Under the pieces are notes generated by a model, which was not told where the DNA came from, made no database searches, and worked only from the letters and a program-made list of their open reading frames with translations. From the NCBI GenBank assembly GCA_019423635.1, contig JAHZBA010000041.1, forward strand, positions 1 through 18,445: 18,445 nucleotides of DNA. The letters run 5' to 3'. This document shows, in pieces, positions 1 to 6,612 of this stretch. This stretch comes from Clostridiales bacterium. Its GTDB lineage: Bacteria; Bacillota; Clostridia; Oscillospirales; Oscillospiraceae. Position 1 is the first letter of the stretch. Each line of letters starts with the position of its first letter. The translations under genes were made by a program, and so were the position numbers.

Positions 1-56
1 TTGCCTCTCCCTTTGGGAGAGGTGGCGCCGCCGCAGGCGGTGACGGAGAGGGCTCC
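1..56. repeat. Two-hairpin intergenic repeat, left copy
   Basis: The segment opens with a perfect 8-bp stem, CCTCTCCC (4-11) and GGGAGAGG (15-22), around a TTT loop. The link TGGC follows, then a second small stem, CCGCC (28-32) and GGCGG (36-40), then GACGGAGAGGGC. The same order (C-rich stem, TGGC, variable stem, GAC..GA.GAGGGC) recurs at 18329-18376, so this is a dispersed repeat family with a conserved frame and a variable second hairpin. It is probably non-coding. The copy may extend left of the window. Confidence 0.6.
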
Positions 57-336
57 CCCCAGCCTCCCTCCGGCTCCTGATAAACCCCACGGACCATCCG
101 TGCCCTCCGCAGTGGCGGCCAATGGCCGCCGCCGTTCTTCCTGCGGCCCCAAACCTCTGCCCGGAACGCCCCTTCGTAGGGCGCGACGACTCGGCGCGCC
201 GCTCCTCGCAAGACTGGCCTGGGCCACGACCCGACGCACCGCTCTTTCCTCCCCGCCTTTCGTAGCAGCGGCCTGCGGCCGCCACATCCCTGGCCGGTTC
301 ATTCCGCCATCATCTCCCGCCCTTGCAAAAATCTGA
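57..336. other. Gene-free, palindrome-rich intergenic stretch
   Basis: I see no credible gene here. An open frame crosses the whole stretch, but its product is Pro/Arg/Ala-rich with no ribosome site and no family resemblance. There are several short palindromes: GGCGGCC (114-120) with GGCCGCC (124-130), GGCGCG (180-185) with CGCGCC (195-200), and a GCGGCC/GGCCGC stem near 263-277. The motif TTCGTAG precedes two of the GC-rich palindromes (near 173 and 258), which suggests tandem decayed repeat units. Confidence 0.5.
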
Positions 337-392
337 ATTTCAGACTTTTCCAAAATATCTGTTTTCACGATACATATACTTCCCTCTAGGTG

Positions 393-647
393 ATGGGATT
401 GAAAACCGAAATTTTGAAATATGAGCGAATCCGCAACCTTCGGATTGACCAGGGGCTAACTCAGAAAGACATAGCCGACATCATAAACGTCAAGCAAAAC
501 ACCTACTGCCAATACGAAATCGGTGTTTTGAATTACCCCCTAGACGCCGTCATCAAGCTGGCCGAATACTACAACGTCAGCATGGATTACCTGGTAGGTC
601 TGACGGATCAGCCGGAGCCCTATCCCCGGAAGAGGAAGGCGCCATGA
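393..647 (+). CDS. Small XRE-family helix-turn-helix regulator
   Basis: This 84-residue protein is essentially one Cro/C1-type DNA-binding domain. The helix-turn-helix spans about residues 11-42, with LTQKDIADI as the scaffold helix and KQNTYCQYE as the recognition helix. The family-typical tail YNVSMDYLVGLTD (60-72) follows. There is no ligand or dimerisation domain, so it is probably a simple repressor; the target is unknown. The start is uncertain: GTG 390, ATG 393 and TTG 399 are all in frame, and only TTG 399 has a well-spaced purine run (AGGTG at 388-392). The stop overlaps the next start as ATGA, so this gene and the ComF-type gene are translationally coupled. A possible -10 (TATACT, 375-380) lies just upstream, without a convincing -35. 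Confidence 0.85.
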   Translation: MGLKTEILKYERIRNLRIDQGLTQKDIADIINVKQNTYCQYEIGVLNYPLDAVIKLAEYYNVSMDYLVGLTDQPEPYPRKRKAP

Positions 648-1315
648 GACCGCTGGACGCGCTCCTCAACCTCCTCTTCCCGCCCAAATGCCCCTTCTGC
701 GGGCGTGTCCTGGACCGCCCCGGCGTCTGCCGGGCCTGCGAGGCCGCCCTGCCCTGGCTGGCGGAGGCCGACGCCCTCTGGACGCTGCCGGACGGGAGCC
801 GGTGCGCCGCGCCCTTGCGCTATGAGGGCCTTGTGCGGGAGGGGATTCTGCGGTTTAAATTTCACGGCGCCTCCGCGGCGGCGGAGCCTCTTGGAGAGCT
901 GGTGGCCCGCTGTGCGGCGGAACATCTCTCCGGGGAGTTTGACGCCGTCACCTGGGTGCCGGTCAGCCGCAGGCGCCTGCGGCAGAGGGGCTATGACCAG
1001 GCGGAGCTCCTGGCGCAATCCGCCTGCCGCCTCTGGGAAACCCGGCCGCTCCGTCTGCTGGACAAGCTCCGGGACAACCCCGCCCAGTCCGGGCTGGAGG
1101 ACGCCGCCCTGCGCCGGGAAAACGTCCGGGACGTCTACCGGGCCTCCGGCGATGCCGCCGGCCGGCGGATTTTGCTGATGGACGACATCTGCACCACCGG
1201 CGCCACCCTCTCCGCCTGCGCCCTGGCCCTGCGGGCCGCCGGGGCGGAAACGGTGGTCTGCTGCACCGCCGCCCGGACGCTGGGGGAAAAAGTTCACAGT
1301 TCCGGCAAAGAATAG
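644..1315 (+). CDS. comFC: ComF-family phosphoribosyltransferase-like protein
   Basis: The 223-residue product has the two-part ComF layout. An N-terminal zinc-ribbon-like knuckle has Cys16, Cys19, Cys29 and Cys32. A type I phosphoribosyltransferase fold follows, with the family block VPVSRRRLRQRGYDQA (105-120) and the PRPP-binding loop MDDICTTGAT (179-188). ComFC proteins are linked to DNA uptake in naturally competent bacteria, where they act in the cytoplasm. They are also common in bacteria not known to be competent, so the role here is open. No comFA helicase is adjacent. The start ATG overlaps the stop of the XRE gene (ATGA). The length matches the family, and the domain call is firm while the biological role is not. 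Confidence 0.88.
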   Translation: MRPLDALLNLLFPPKCPFCGRVLDRPGVCRACEAALPWLAEADALWTLPDGSRCAAPLRYEGLVREGILRFKFHGASAAAEPLGELVARCAAEHLSGEFDAVTWVPVSRRRLRQRGYDQAELLAQSACRLWETRPLRLLDKLRDNPAQSGLEDAALRRENVRDVYRASGDAAGRRILLMDDICTTGATLSACALALRAAGAETVVCCTAARTLGEKVHSSGKE

Positions 1316-1317
1316 GG

Positions 1318-1346
1318 TTGCAATCATCGAGTCCTGTCGTTATAAT
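1318..1346 (+). promoter_or_regulatory. Sigma-A-type promoter for the MreB-like gene
   Basis: TTGCAA (1318-1323) and a perfect TATAAT (1341-1346) are separated by exactly 17 bp. They begin 3 bp after the comF stop and lie about 75 bp before the mreB start. This lets the cytoskeletal gene be transcribed independently of the XRE-comF pair. Confidence 0.75.
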
Positions 1347-1419
1347 GAGTCTTGTATGACTGCAAGCGGAAAAACCGTCCATAATAACGGCAGAAACGGA
1401 TAATGAGGTGGAAGTATCC

Positions 1420-2439
1420 ATGGCTAAAGATATTGGGATTGATCTTGGCACCGCGTCGGTGCTGGTATATGTGAAGAGCAAGGGCATTGTCCTCAACGAG
1501 CCCTCCGTGGTGGCGCTGGACAAGAACAGCGGCAAGCTGTTGAAGGTGGGCGCGGAGGCCCAGGCCATGCTGGGCCGCACCCCCGGCAACATCATCGCCA
1601 TCCGCCCCCTCCGGGAGGGCGTCATCTCCGACTACGACATGACCGAGCGGATGCTCAAGGAGTTCATCCACAAGGTGGCGGGCTTCTCCCTGTTCAAGCC
1701 CCGGGTCATCATCTGCGTCCCCTCCGGCATCACGGAGGTCGAGGAGCGCGCGGTCATTGACGCGGGCATCCAGGCCGGCGCCAGAAAGGTCTTCCTCATT
1801 GAAGAGCCGGTGGCGGCGGCCATCGGCGCGGGCATCGACATCGCCAAGCCCGACGGCCACATGGTGGTGGACATCGGCGGCGGCACGGCGGACATCGCCG
1901 TGATCTCCCTCTCCGGCGTGGTGGAGTCCGCCTCCATCAAGATCGCCGGCGACCAGCTCAACGAGGCCGTGGTGAAATACATGCGCCGGACCTACAACCT
2001 GCTGGTGGGCGAGCGCACCGCCGAGGAGATGAAAAAGCAGATCGGCTGCGTCTTCCCCAAGGACGAGGAGGAGACCATGGACGTCAAGGGCCGGTGTCTC
2101 CTGACCGGTCTTCCCAAGGTGGTCACCGTCAGCTCCACGGAGATGATGGACGCCTTTGAAGAGCCGGTGGAGCGGATCATGGAGGCCATCCACTCCGTGC
2201 TGGAGCGGACGCCGCCGGAGCTGGTGGCGGATATCTCCACCAACGGCATCGTCATGACCGGCGGCGGCAGCCTGGTCTCCGGCTTTGACAAGCTGGTCAC
2301 CGCCCGCACCGGCATCCACACCGTGGTGGCGGAGGACGCCATCAGCTGCGTGGCCCTGGGCACCGGCAAGAGCCTGGACTCCATCGGTGAGATGCAGGAC
2401 GGCACCATGAACCTCTCCCGGCGCAAGCAGATGAACTGA
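1420..2439 (+). CDS. mreB: MreB/Mbl-family bacterial actin
   Basis: This 339-residue protein would assemble into membrane-associated filaments that guide lateral cell-wall synthesis. The actin-fold nucleotide signatures are present: phosphate-1 DIGIDLGTASVLVY (4-17), phosphate-2 VVDIGGGTADIAVIS (149-163) and the adenosine loop IVMTGGGSLVSGF (277-289). ATG 1420 is chosen because AGGTGG (1406-1411) sits 8 nt upstream; an in-frame GTG at 1408 overlaps that ribosome site. mreC and mreD are not adjacent, so this is a solitary paralogue and may be closer to Mbl or MreBH than to the mreBCD-operon MreB. Two hairpins follow the stop. Family certain, paralogue uncertain. Confidence 0.92.
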   Translation: MAKDIGIDLGTASVLVYVKSKGIVLNEPSVVALDKNSGKLLKVGAEAQAMLGRTPGNIIAIRPLREGVISDYDMTERMLKEFIHKVAGFSLFKPRVIICVPSGITEVEERAVIDAGIQAGARKVFLIEEPVAAAIGAGIDIAKPDGHMVVDIGGGTADIAVISLSGVVESASIKIAGDQLNEAVVKYMRRTYNLLVGERTAEEMKKQIGCVFPKDEEETMDVKGRCLLTGLPKVVTVSSTEMMDAFEEPVERIMEAIHSVLERTPPELVADISTNGIVMTGGGSLVSGFDKLVTARTGIHTVVAEDAISCVALGTGKSLDSIGEMQDGTMNLSRRKQMN

Positions 2440-2445
2440 CGAAAA

Positions 2446-2471
2446 GCGGGGACGCCGTACGGCGTCCCCGC
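2446..2471. terminator. Hairpin terminator after mreB, better oriented for the minus strand
   Basis: GCGGGGACGCC (2446-2456) and GGCGTCCCCGC (2461-2471) form a perfect 11-bp stem with a GTAC loop. On the plus strand no T run follows. On the minus strand the stem is followed by TTTTC, so it fits as a terminator for the convergent transporter gene. Confidence 0.7.
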
Positions 2472-2488
2472 CTGCTGCAAAAACGGAG

Positions 2489-2522
2489 GAGACCTCCCGG
2501 CCCGCGGCCGGGAGGTCTCTTT
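2489..2522 (+). terminator. Rho-independent terminator of mreB
   Basis: There is a perfect 14-bp stem, GAGACCTCCCGGCC (2489-2502) with its complement at 2506-2519, around a 3-nt CGC loop and followed by TTT. An A run (2479-2483) precedes it, so on the minus strand it is followed by TTTTT after a short gap. Together with the 2446-2471 hairpin it insulates the two convergent genes. The remainder, 2523-2687, holds no gene that I can see. Confidence 0.75.
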
Positions 2523-2642
2523 GCATCGCTTCCCTTCCCGGCGGTGCCGGAGAACCCCTTCTCCCGCGCCGCCGCAGTCTTCCAGTCCCTTCCAATTTTC
2601 CTCCGAATCCCGGCCAAAAGAGACCCTGAAAGAGGAAAAGCC

Positions 2643-2670
2643 TTGCAATTTTCGCAGAATTTGGTATAGT
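2643..2670 (+). promoter_or_regulatory. Promoter-like sequence facing into the transporter gene (antisense)
   Basis: TTGCAA (2643-2648), a 16-bp spacer and TATAGT (2665-2670) with an upstream TG (2662-2663, extended -10) make a good sigma-A match. Predicted transcription would start near 2677, about 10 bp before the 3' end of the minus-strand transporter gene, and run antisense to it. No convincing plus-strand gene lies downstream until 4502. Confidence 0.45.
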
Positions 2671-2687
2671 GGAGAAGGTCGTCCGCC

Positions 2688-4196
2688 TCAGACAAAGATG
2701 CCCAGATGGAAGAAGGTGTCGATCTGGCCCACCAGAATCAGCAGCATGGCCAGGGGCACCACAATCCGGATGCAGAAGCTGAAGAAGGCGTCCACTTTTG
2801 TGCTGCCGTTGATGTGAATCTCCTCCAGAAGCGTCCGGGGCCCGATCTCCCAGCCCACCATCAAACTCGTGAGCAGGGCGCCCAGAGGCATGGCGATGCC
2901 CTCGGACAGCGCGTCCATGAAGTCCAGCCAGCAGTCGTTGAACTCGCCGATGACGCCAAAGGTCTTCCGGAAGGGAACCCACATGCCGTTGGCCCCCAGG
3001 CCGTCCAGAGCCACAATGGCGGCCTCTGCCATGATCGCAAGGCACACCAGCACCACCACCCGGTGGCGGTTGACCGGCCGGCCCTTCTCCTCGGCCCGGT
3101 CCAGGAAGTAGGTGACCACCACTTCCGTCAGGGCAATGGCGGAGGAGATCGCGGCGATCAGCACCAGCAGGTAGAAGATCACGCCGAAGAGGGGGCCCGC
3201 CGGGCCCATGGCGTGGAAGGTGTCCTGCAGGGTGACAAAGAGCAGGTTCGGTCCGCCCAGCTTGATGTCGGCCAGGGTCATAGCCCGCTCCAGCCCGGTG
3301 CCCGCGTCGATCACCGTGGCGCCGGCGTTGATGCTGGAGATACCGTGGGACACGGCGGCGGGGATCACCGCCAGGCCGGCCATGAGGGCCACCACAGTGT
3401 CCGCCGTCACAACGATGACGGAGTTGCTCACCAGGTTCTCGCTCTTGCGCATATAGGAGCCGTAGGTGATGGTGATGCCCATGGCCAGGGACAATGAGAA
3501 GAACATCTGTCCGCCGGCGGTGGCCAGCACGGTGGTCCAGTGGGGCGCGGTCTCAATGAACCCGGCACTGACGGCGTAGCCGGGGACAAACATGAATTTC
3601 AGGCCCTCCACAGCGCCCTCCATGGTGACGGAGCGGAGGATGACGATGACCAGCATCACAAACAGCGCGGGCATCCCCACCTTGTTGAACTTCTCAATGC
3701 CCCCGGAGATGCCGCCGCGGTTGATGAGGTAGCAGGAGAGCATGAAGATCAGCGTAAAGATGACGGAGCCGAAGCGGTTGGTCAGCATGGCCCCGAACAG
3801 CTCCGAGCCGCTCTGAAGGCCCGCGCCGCCAAAGGCCAGATCGCTGAGGTTCAGGGCCATATACTCGATGCAGTATCCGCCCAGCACGGAGTAAAAGCTC
3901 ATGATGACGAAGGGGGAGAACACGGCCAGCCAGCCCACCCACTTAAATTTTTTGGACAGCGCGTGGTAAGCGCCGATGGTGCCCTTCCCGGTCCTGCGGC
4001 CCATGGCCAGCTCCGCCATCATGATGACAAAGCCCACAAAGATCGCCAGCAGCACATAGAGCAGCAGATAGGCAAAGCCGCCGCTCTTTCCCATTTTATA
4101 GGGGAAGCCCCAAATATTTCCCAGACCCACGGCGGAGCCGATGGCCGCCATCAAAAAGCCCAGGTTGCTCCCCCAGGTTCCTCTGTTTTCGTTCAC
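2688..4196 (-). CDS. Sodium-dependent transporter, NSS/SNF family
   Basis: This 502-residue polytopic membrane protein belongs to the neurotransmitter:sodium symporter family (LeuT/MhsT/TnaT group). These proteins import amino acids or related amines using the sodium gradient. The signature of helix 1, GSAVGLGNIWGFPYKMGKSG, is clear; it holds the unwound substrate- and Na+-binding region. The E-L-A-M-G-R-R-T-G-K-G-T-I-G-A-Y block typical of helix 2 and loop 1 follows. Further hydrophobic segments run to the C-terminus, consistent with 11-12 helices. GTG 4196 is preferred: GGAGAGGAG lies about 8-9 nt upstream of it, while the in-frame GTG 4202 is too close to that site. The substrate cannot be told from sequence alone. 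It is monocistronic and convergent with mreB. Confidence 0.9.
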   Translation of the reverse strand: MNENRGTWGSNLGFLMAAIGSAVGLGNIWGFPYKMGKSGGFAYLLLYVLLAIFVGFVIMMAELAMGRRTGKGTIGAYHALSKKFKWVGWLAVFSPFVIMSFYSVLGGYCIEYMALNLSDLAFGGAGLQSGSELFGAMLTNRFGSVIFTLIFMLSCYLINRGGISGGIEKFNKVGMPALFVMLVIVILRSVTMEGAVEGLKFMFVPGYAVSAGFIETAPHWTTVLATAGGQMFFSLSLAMGITITYGSYMRKSENLVSNSVIVVTADTVVALMAGLAVIPAAVSHGISSINAGATVIDAGTGLERAMTLADIKLGGPNLLFVTLQDTFHAMGPAGPLFGVIFYLLVLIAAISSAIALTEVVVTYFLDRAEEKGRPVNRHRVVVLVCLAIMAEAAIVALDGLGANGMWVPFRKTFGVIGEFNDCWLDFMDALSEGIAMPLGALLTSLMVGWEIGPRTLLEEIHINGSTKVDAFFSFCIRIVVPLAMLLILVGQIDTFFHLGIFV

Positions 4197-4218
4197 ACAC
4201 ACAATCTCCTCTCCGGGA

Positions 4219-4247
4219 TTGATAAATCCCTCGATACAGCATACTAT
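4219..4247 (+). promoter_or_regulatory. Candidate promoter toward the DUF2156-GNAT gene
   Basis: TTGATA (4219-4224) and TACTAT (4242-4247) are spaced by 17 bp on the plus strand. A transcript would carry a GC-rich leader of about 250 nt before the start at 4502. It overlaps the oppositely facing transporter promoter, so the two could compete for polymerase. Confidence 0.4.
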
Positions 4248-4267
4248 ATTTTCATGAAATCGGTCAA
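4238..4267 (-). promoter_or_regulatory. Candidate promoter for the NSS transporter
   Basis: Reading the minus strand, TTGACC (4267-4262), an 18-bp spacer and TATGCT (4243-4238) lie about 40 bp upstream of the GTG start. The surrounding AT-rich patch (4240-4310) stands out from the GC-rich background. Confidence 0.5.
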
Positions 4268-4501
4268 GAAAATTCTACAAAATTCTCCCAAAGATTTCAA
4301 ATACTTCCTGTTCGGCTGAAAAAGCGGACATTCGATCCGTCATGTCCCGGGTCCGTCCCGGGCGGCGGCCCGCGGAGCGGCTGAACGCAGCGGATTTTCA
4401 AATTTGGAATCCGGAAACCAGACCCCATTTCCCATGGCAGGGCCTCCGCGGCGGCGGACGCTTCCTGTCCCATCATCGCGCCCCAGGCGCAGGAGGTTCT
4501 T

Positions 4502-5905
4502 ATGGATCAATTCAAACCTGTCACCAAGCAAGACGGAGCCCGGCTCCGGAAGTATTACGAAAACTGCAATTTCGGCCTGTGCGAGTACTCCGTGGGCACC
4601 AAGCTCATGTGGCGGCCCACGCTGCATCCGTCCTGGGCGGAGATCGCCGGATGCCTGGTGATCCGCAACTGCATCGACGGGCAGACCGTCTTTGACTATC
4701 CGGTCCCCGGCCCCGAGGGGGACGAGGACGCGGCCCTGGAGGCAATCGAGTCCTACTGCCTGGAAAAGGGCGTGCCGCCGGTGATCTCCGTGGTGCCGGA
4801 CTGCAAGGCCCCCCGGCTGCTGGCCCGCTACCCTTACGTCCGGGTCAGCAACATCCGCACCTGGCGGGACTACGTGTACTACCGCCAGGACCTGCAGCTC
4901 TTTGCCGGCCGGCGGTACTCCGGCCAGCGCAACCACATCAAGAAGTTCCGCACCCAGTGGCCCGAGGCCGTCTTCCGCCGCCTCACCGCCGCGGACGAGC
5001 CCGCCATCGGGCAGTTCTGGCAGGACTACGAGGCGGAGTTCCCCAAGGGCGCCAACGCCAAGGCCCGGGATGAGCTGGCCCTGGCCAAGAAGATGCTCCG
5101 CATGGTGGACAAGCGGTGGTTCCTGGCCGGGGGGATCTTCGACGGGGACAAGCTCATCGCCCTGTCTCTTGCCGAAAAGTGCGGCGAGACGCTGCTGATC
5201 CACATTGAAAAGGCCCTCTACTCCTACACCGGAGTCTATCCCACGCTGGTGCAGGCCTTTGCCGACGCCTTCGGCGAGGGCTGCCAGTGGGTGAACCGGG
5301 AGGACGACGCGGCGGACCGGGGTCTGCGGACCTCCAAGCTCCAGTACGGCCCGGCGAAGCTGGCCCCCAAGTACCGCTTTGAGCCCCAGAACGAGCTTCT
5401 GAGCCACGTCAAGGAGATCCCGGTGCTGAAGACGGAGCGGCTGACGTTGTCCTGTCTGACCGAGGCGGACCTCCCCGCCTACAACGCCCTGGTGCTGGAC
5501 GGAGAGCGGAACCGCTGGTGGGGATATGACGACGTGGCGGGCCTGGGCGGCCCGGTGGAGGAGCGGAGCTTTTACGACGTGGCCTGCCGGGACTTTGCCA
5601 ACCGCCTGGCGGTGAACTTCGCCGTCCGGCTGGAGGGAAAGCTGATCGGCGAGGCGGTGCTGTACCGCTTCGACTGCCGGGGCGGCGCGGAGCTGGGCTG
5701 CCGGATTGACGCGGCCCATGACGGCTACGGCTACGGCACCGAGGCCTTTGCCGCCGTGGCGGACTGGGCGCTGTACAAGGTCCACCTGACCAGAGTGGTG
5801 GCCAAGTGCTTTAAAGAGAACACGGCCTCCTACAAGATGCTCTCCTCCTGTATGCGCAGGTGCGGCGAGGACGAGACGTATTTCTACTTTGAAAAACCGG
5901 TGTGA
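4502..5905 (+). CDS. DUF2156 (LPG-synthase C-terminal-like) / GNAT acetyltransferase fusion
   Basis: The 467-residue protein has two acyltransferase-fold modules. Residues 1-300 match the DUF2156 pattern: a YSGQRNHIKKFR block (139-150) and VNREDDAADRGLRTSKLQY (264-282). Domains of this kind resemble the catalytic part of aminoacyl-phosphatidylglycerol synthases. Residues 308-467 are a RimJ/RimL-like GNAT domain: TERLTLSCLTEAD (311-323), the acetyl-CoA loop GYGYGTEA (408-415) and ENTASYKML near the end. No membrane segment is seen, so it is probably cytoplasmic. The acceptor substrates are unknown. ATG 4502 has AGGAGG (4491-4496) 5 nt upstream. The gene stands alone between the divergent transporter and the convergent atp operon. 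The domain calls are good; the function of the pairing is not known to me. Confidence 0.8.
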   Translation: MDQFKPVTKQDGARLRKYYENCNFGLCEYSVGTKLMWRPTLHPSWAEIAGCLVIRNCIDGQTVFDYPVPGPEGDEDAALEAIESYCLEKGVPPVISVVPDCKAPRLLARYPYVRVSNIRTWRDYVYYRQDLQLFAGRRYSGQRNHIKKFRTQWPEAVFRRLTAADEPAIGQFWQDYEAEFPKGANAKARDELALAKKMLRMVDKRWFLAGGIFDGDKLIALSLAEKCGETLLIHIEKALYSYTGVYPTLVQAFADAFGEGCQWVNREDDAADRGLRTSKLQYGPAKLAPKYRFEPQNELLSHVKEIPVLKTERLTLSCLTEADLPAYNALVLDGERNRWWGYDDVAGLGGPVEERSFYDVACRDFANRLAVNFAVRLEGKLIGEAVLYRFDCRGGAELGCRIDAAHDGYGYGTEAFAAVADWALYKVHLTRVVAKCFKENTASYKMLSSCMRRCGEDETYFYFEKPV

Positions 5906-5921
5906 TTCTAAACTGTATGAC

Positions 5922-5953
5922 AGAACCGGCGCGACTGCGGTCGCGCCGGTTCT
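5922..5953 (+). terminator. Strong GC hairpin after the GNAT-fusion gene
   Basis: AGAACCGGCGCGAC (5922-5935) and its perfect complement (5940-5953) form a 14-bp stem with a TGCG loop, 16 nt after the stop codon. There is no long T tract, only TCT. Its core is repeated exactly at 6118-6145. Confidence 0.6.
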
Positions 5954-6115
5954 CAGCTTGTCGAAAAAATATTTTCGACAAGCTGAGCGGGAGTTTCAGA
6001 ACTTCAAAAAGTTCTGAAACTCCCTGATTAAAATGGCGCAGGGAACCCCTCCTGGGTTCCCCGCACACACCCCTCCTTCCCGTCTTCCGGGTTTCTGTTC
6101 TTCTTCGACAGCCTG

Positions 6116-6145
6116 AAAACCGGCGCGACTGCGGTCGCGCCGGTT
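6116..6145 (-). terminator. Rho-independent terminator of the atp operon
   Basis: On the minus strand a 12-bp perfect stem (6145-6134 with 6129-6118) is closed by a CGCA loop and runs into TTTTC. It lies about 55 nt after the atpC stop at 6199, the right place and orientation to end the operon. Confidence 0.7.
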
Positions 6146-6198
6146 CTGTTCTCTGGATTCTTTTCGGAGCCCGCCCCGCAAAAGCACACCGTGCGTTT

Positions 6199-6612
6199 TC
6201 AGTCCACTCCTCTGGCCTTTACCCGCAGGCGGTTCAGGGACCGGGCCAGGGCGGCCTGGGCCAGCTGGTACTCCTGCCGGCTCTTCTTTTGCAGCAGGGC
6301 CTCCCGGGCCTCGTCGGCCACCCGCTGGGCCCGGACGATGTCAATCTCCTCCGGCCGCTCGGCGGAGTCCACCAGCACAAGGACCTCGTTGTTCTCCACC
6401 TTCACCATGCCCGGCGACACCGCCGCCAGCTGCACGGGTCCGTCGGGAGCCACCTGATAGCGCAGCGTCCCCGGCTGGATGGCGGCGATCATGCTGGCGT
6501 GGCGGGCCAGAATGCCCATCTCCCCGTCGCTGGCGGGGATGACGAGGCTGACACAGGGCCCCTCGTAGAAGGACCGGTCCGCCGCCAGAATCCGCACCTG
6601 AAAGGTCTCCAT
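6199..6612 (-). CDS. atpC: F-type ATP synthase subunit epsilon
   Basis: This 137-residue subunit belongs to the central rotor stalk and modulates catalysis. The N-terminal beta-sandwich reads FQVRILAADRSFYEG, then the family blocks GEMGILARHASMIAAIQPG (30-48) and VSPGMVKVENNEVLVLVD. The C-terminal helical hairpin (about 88-135) is complete and rich in Arg/Glu/Ala, so the usual inhibitory arm could form. The start ATG shares its A with the atpD stop (TGATG), giving translational coupling, and a GGAGG lies about 10 nt upstream inside atpD. It is the last gene of the operon. Confidence 0.95.
   Translation of the reverse strand: METFQVRILAADRSFYEGPCVSLVIPASDGEMGILARHASMIAAIQPGTLRYQVAPDGPVQLAAVSPGMVKVENNEVLVLVDSAERPEEIDIVRAQRVADEAREALLQKKSRQEYQLAQAALARSLNRLRVKARGVD

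Larger units (their letters stand above)
5922..6145. repeat. Array of five hairpins between convergent units
   Basis: Five stem-loops fill the space. They are 5922-5953 (14-bp stem), 5952-5987 (16-bp stem, arms CTCAGCTTGTCGAAAA and its complement, loop AATA), 5989-6024 (16-bp stem, arm GGGAGTTTCAGAACTT, loop CAAA), 6041-6061 (8-bp stem GGGAACCC) and 6118-6145 (12-bp stem). The first and last share a 28-nt hairpin core including the TGCG loop. Read outward-in on opposite strands, each is followed by a TCAG..TGTCGAA motif, so the block is an imperfect inverted repeat overall. Short frames crossing it are palindrome artefacts. This looks like a small non-coding repeat element also serving as a two-way terminator. 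Confidence 0.65.

Noticed and set aside
1..336. Open frame of 111 codons at the left edge
   Set aside because: Low-complexity Pro/Arg/Ala product, no ribosome site, and the DNA is explained by palindromic repeats.
393..1315. XRE plus next gene as a toxin-antitoxin pair
   Set aside because: The partner is a recognisable ComF-type phosphoribosyltransferase with zinc knuckle and PRPP loop, not a toxin.
2706..3497. 263-codon plus-strand frame under the promoter-like site at 2643
   Set aside because: It lies wholly antisense to the NSS transporter and is Gln/His/Gly-rich, as expected of a shadow frame in GC-rich DNA.
5922..6145. CRISPR array
   Set aside because: Repeats are palindromic hairpins of different sequence without regular spacing or spacers, and no cas gene is present.
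5811..6187. Minus-strand short frames of 63 and 85 codons across the hairpin array
   Set aside because: They share RRDRSRAG repeats only because they translate the duplicated palindrome; no ribosome sites.
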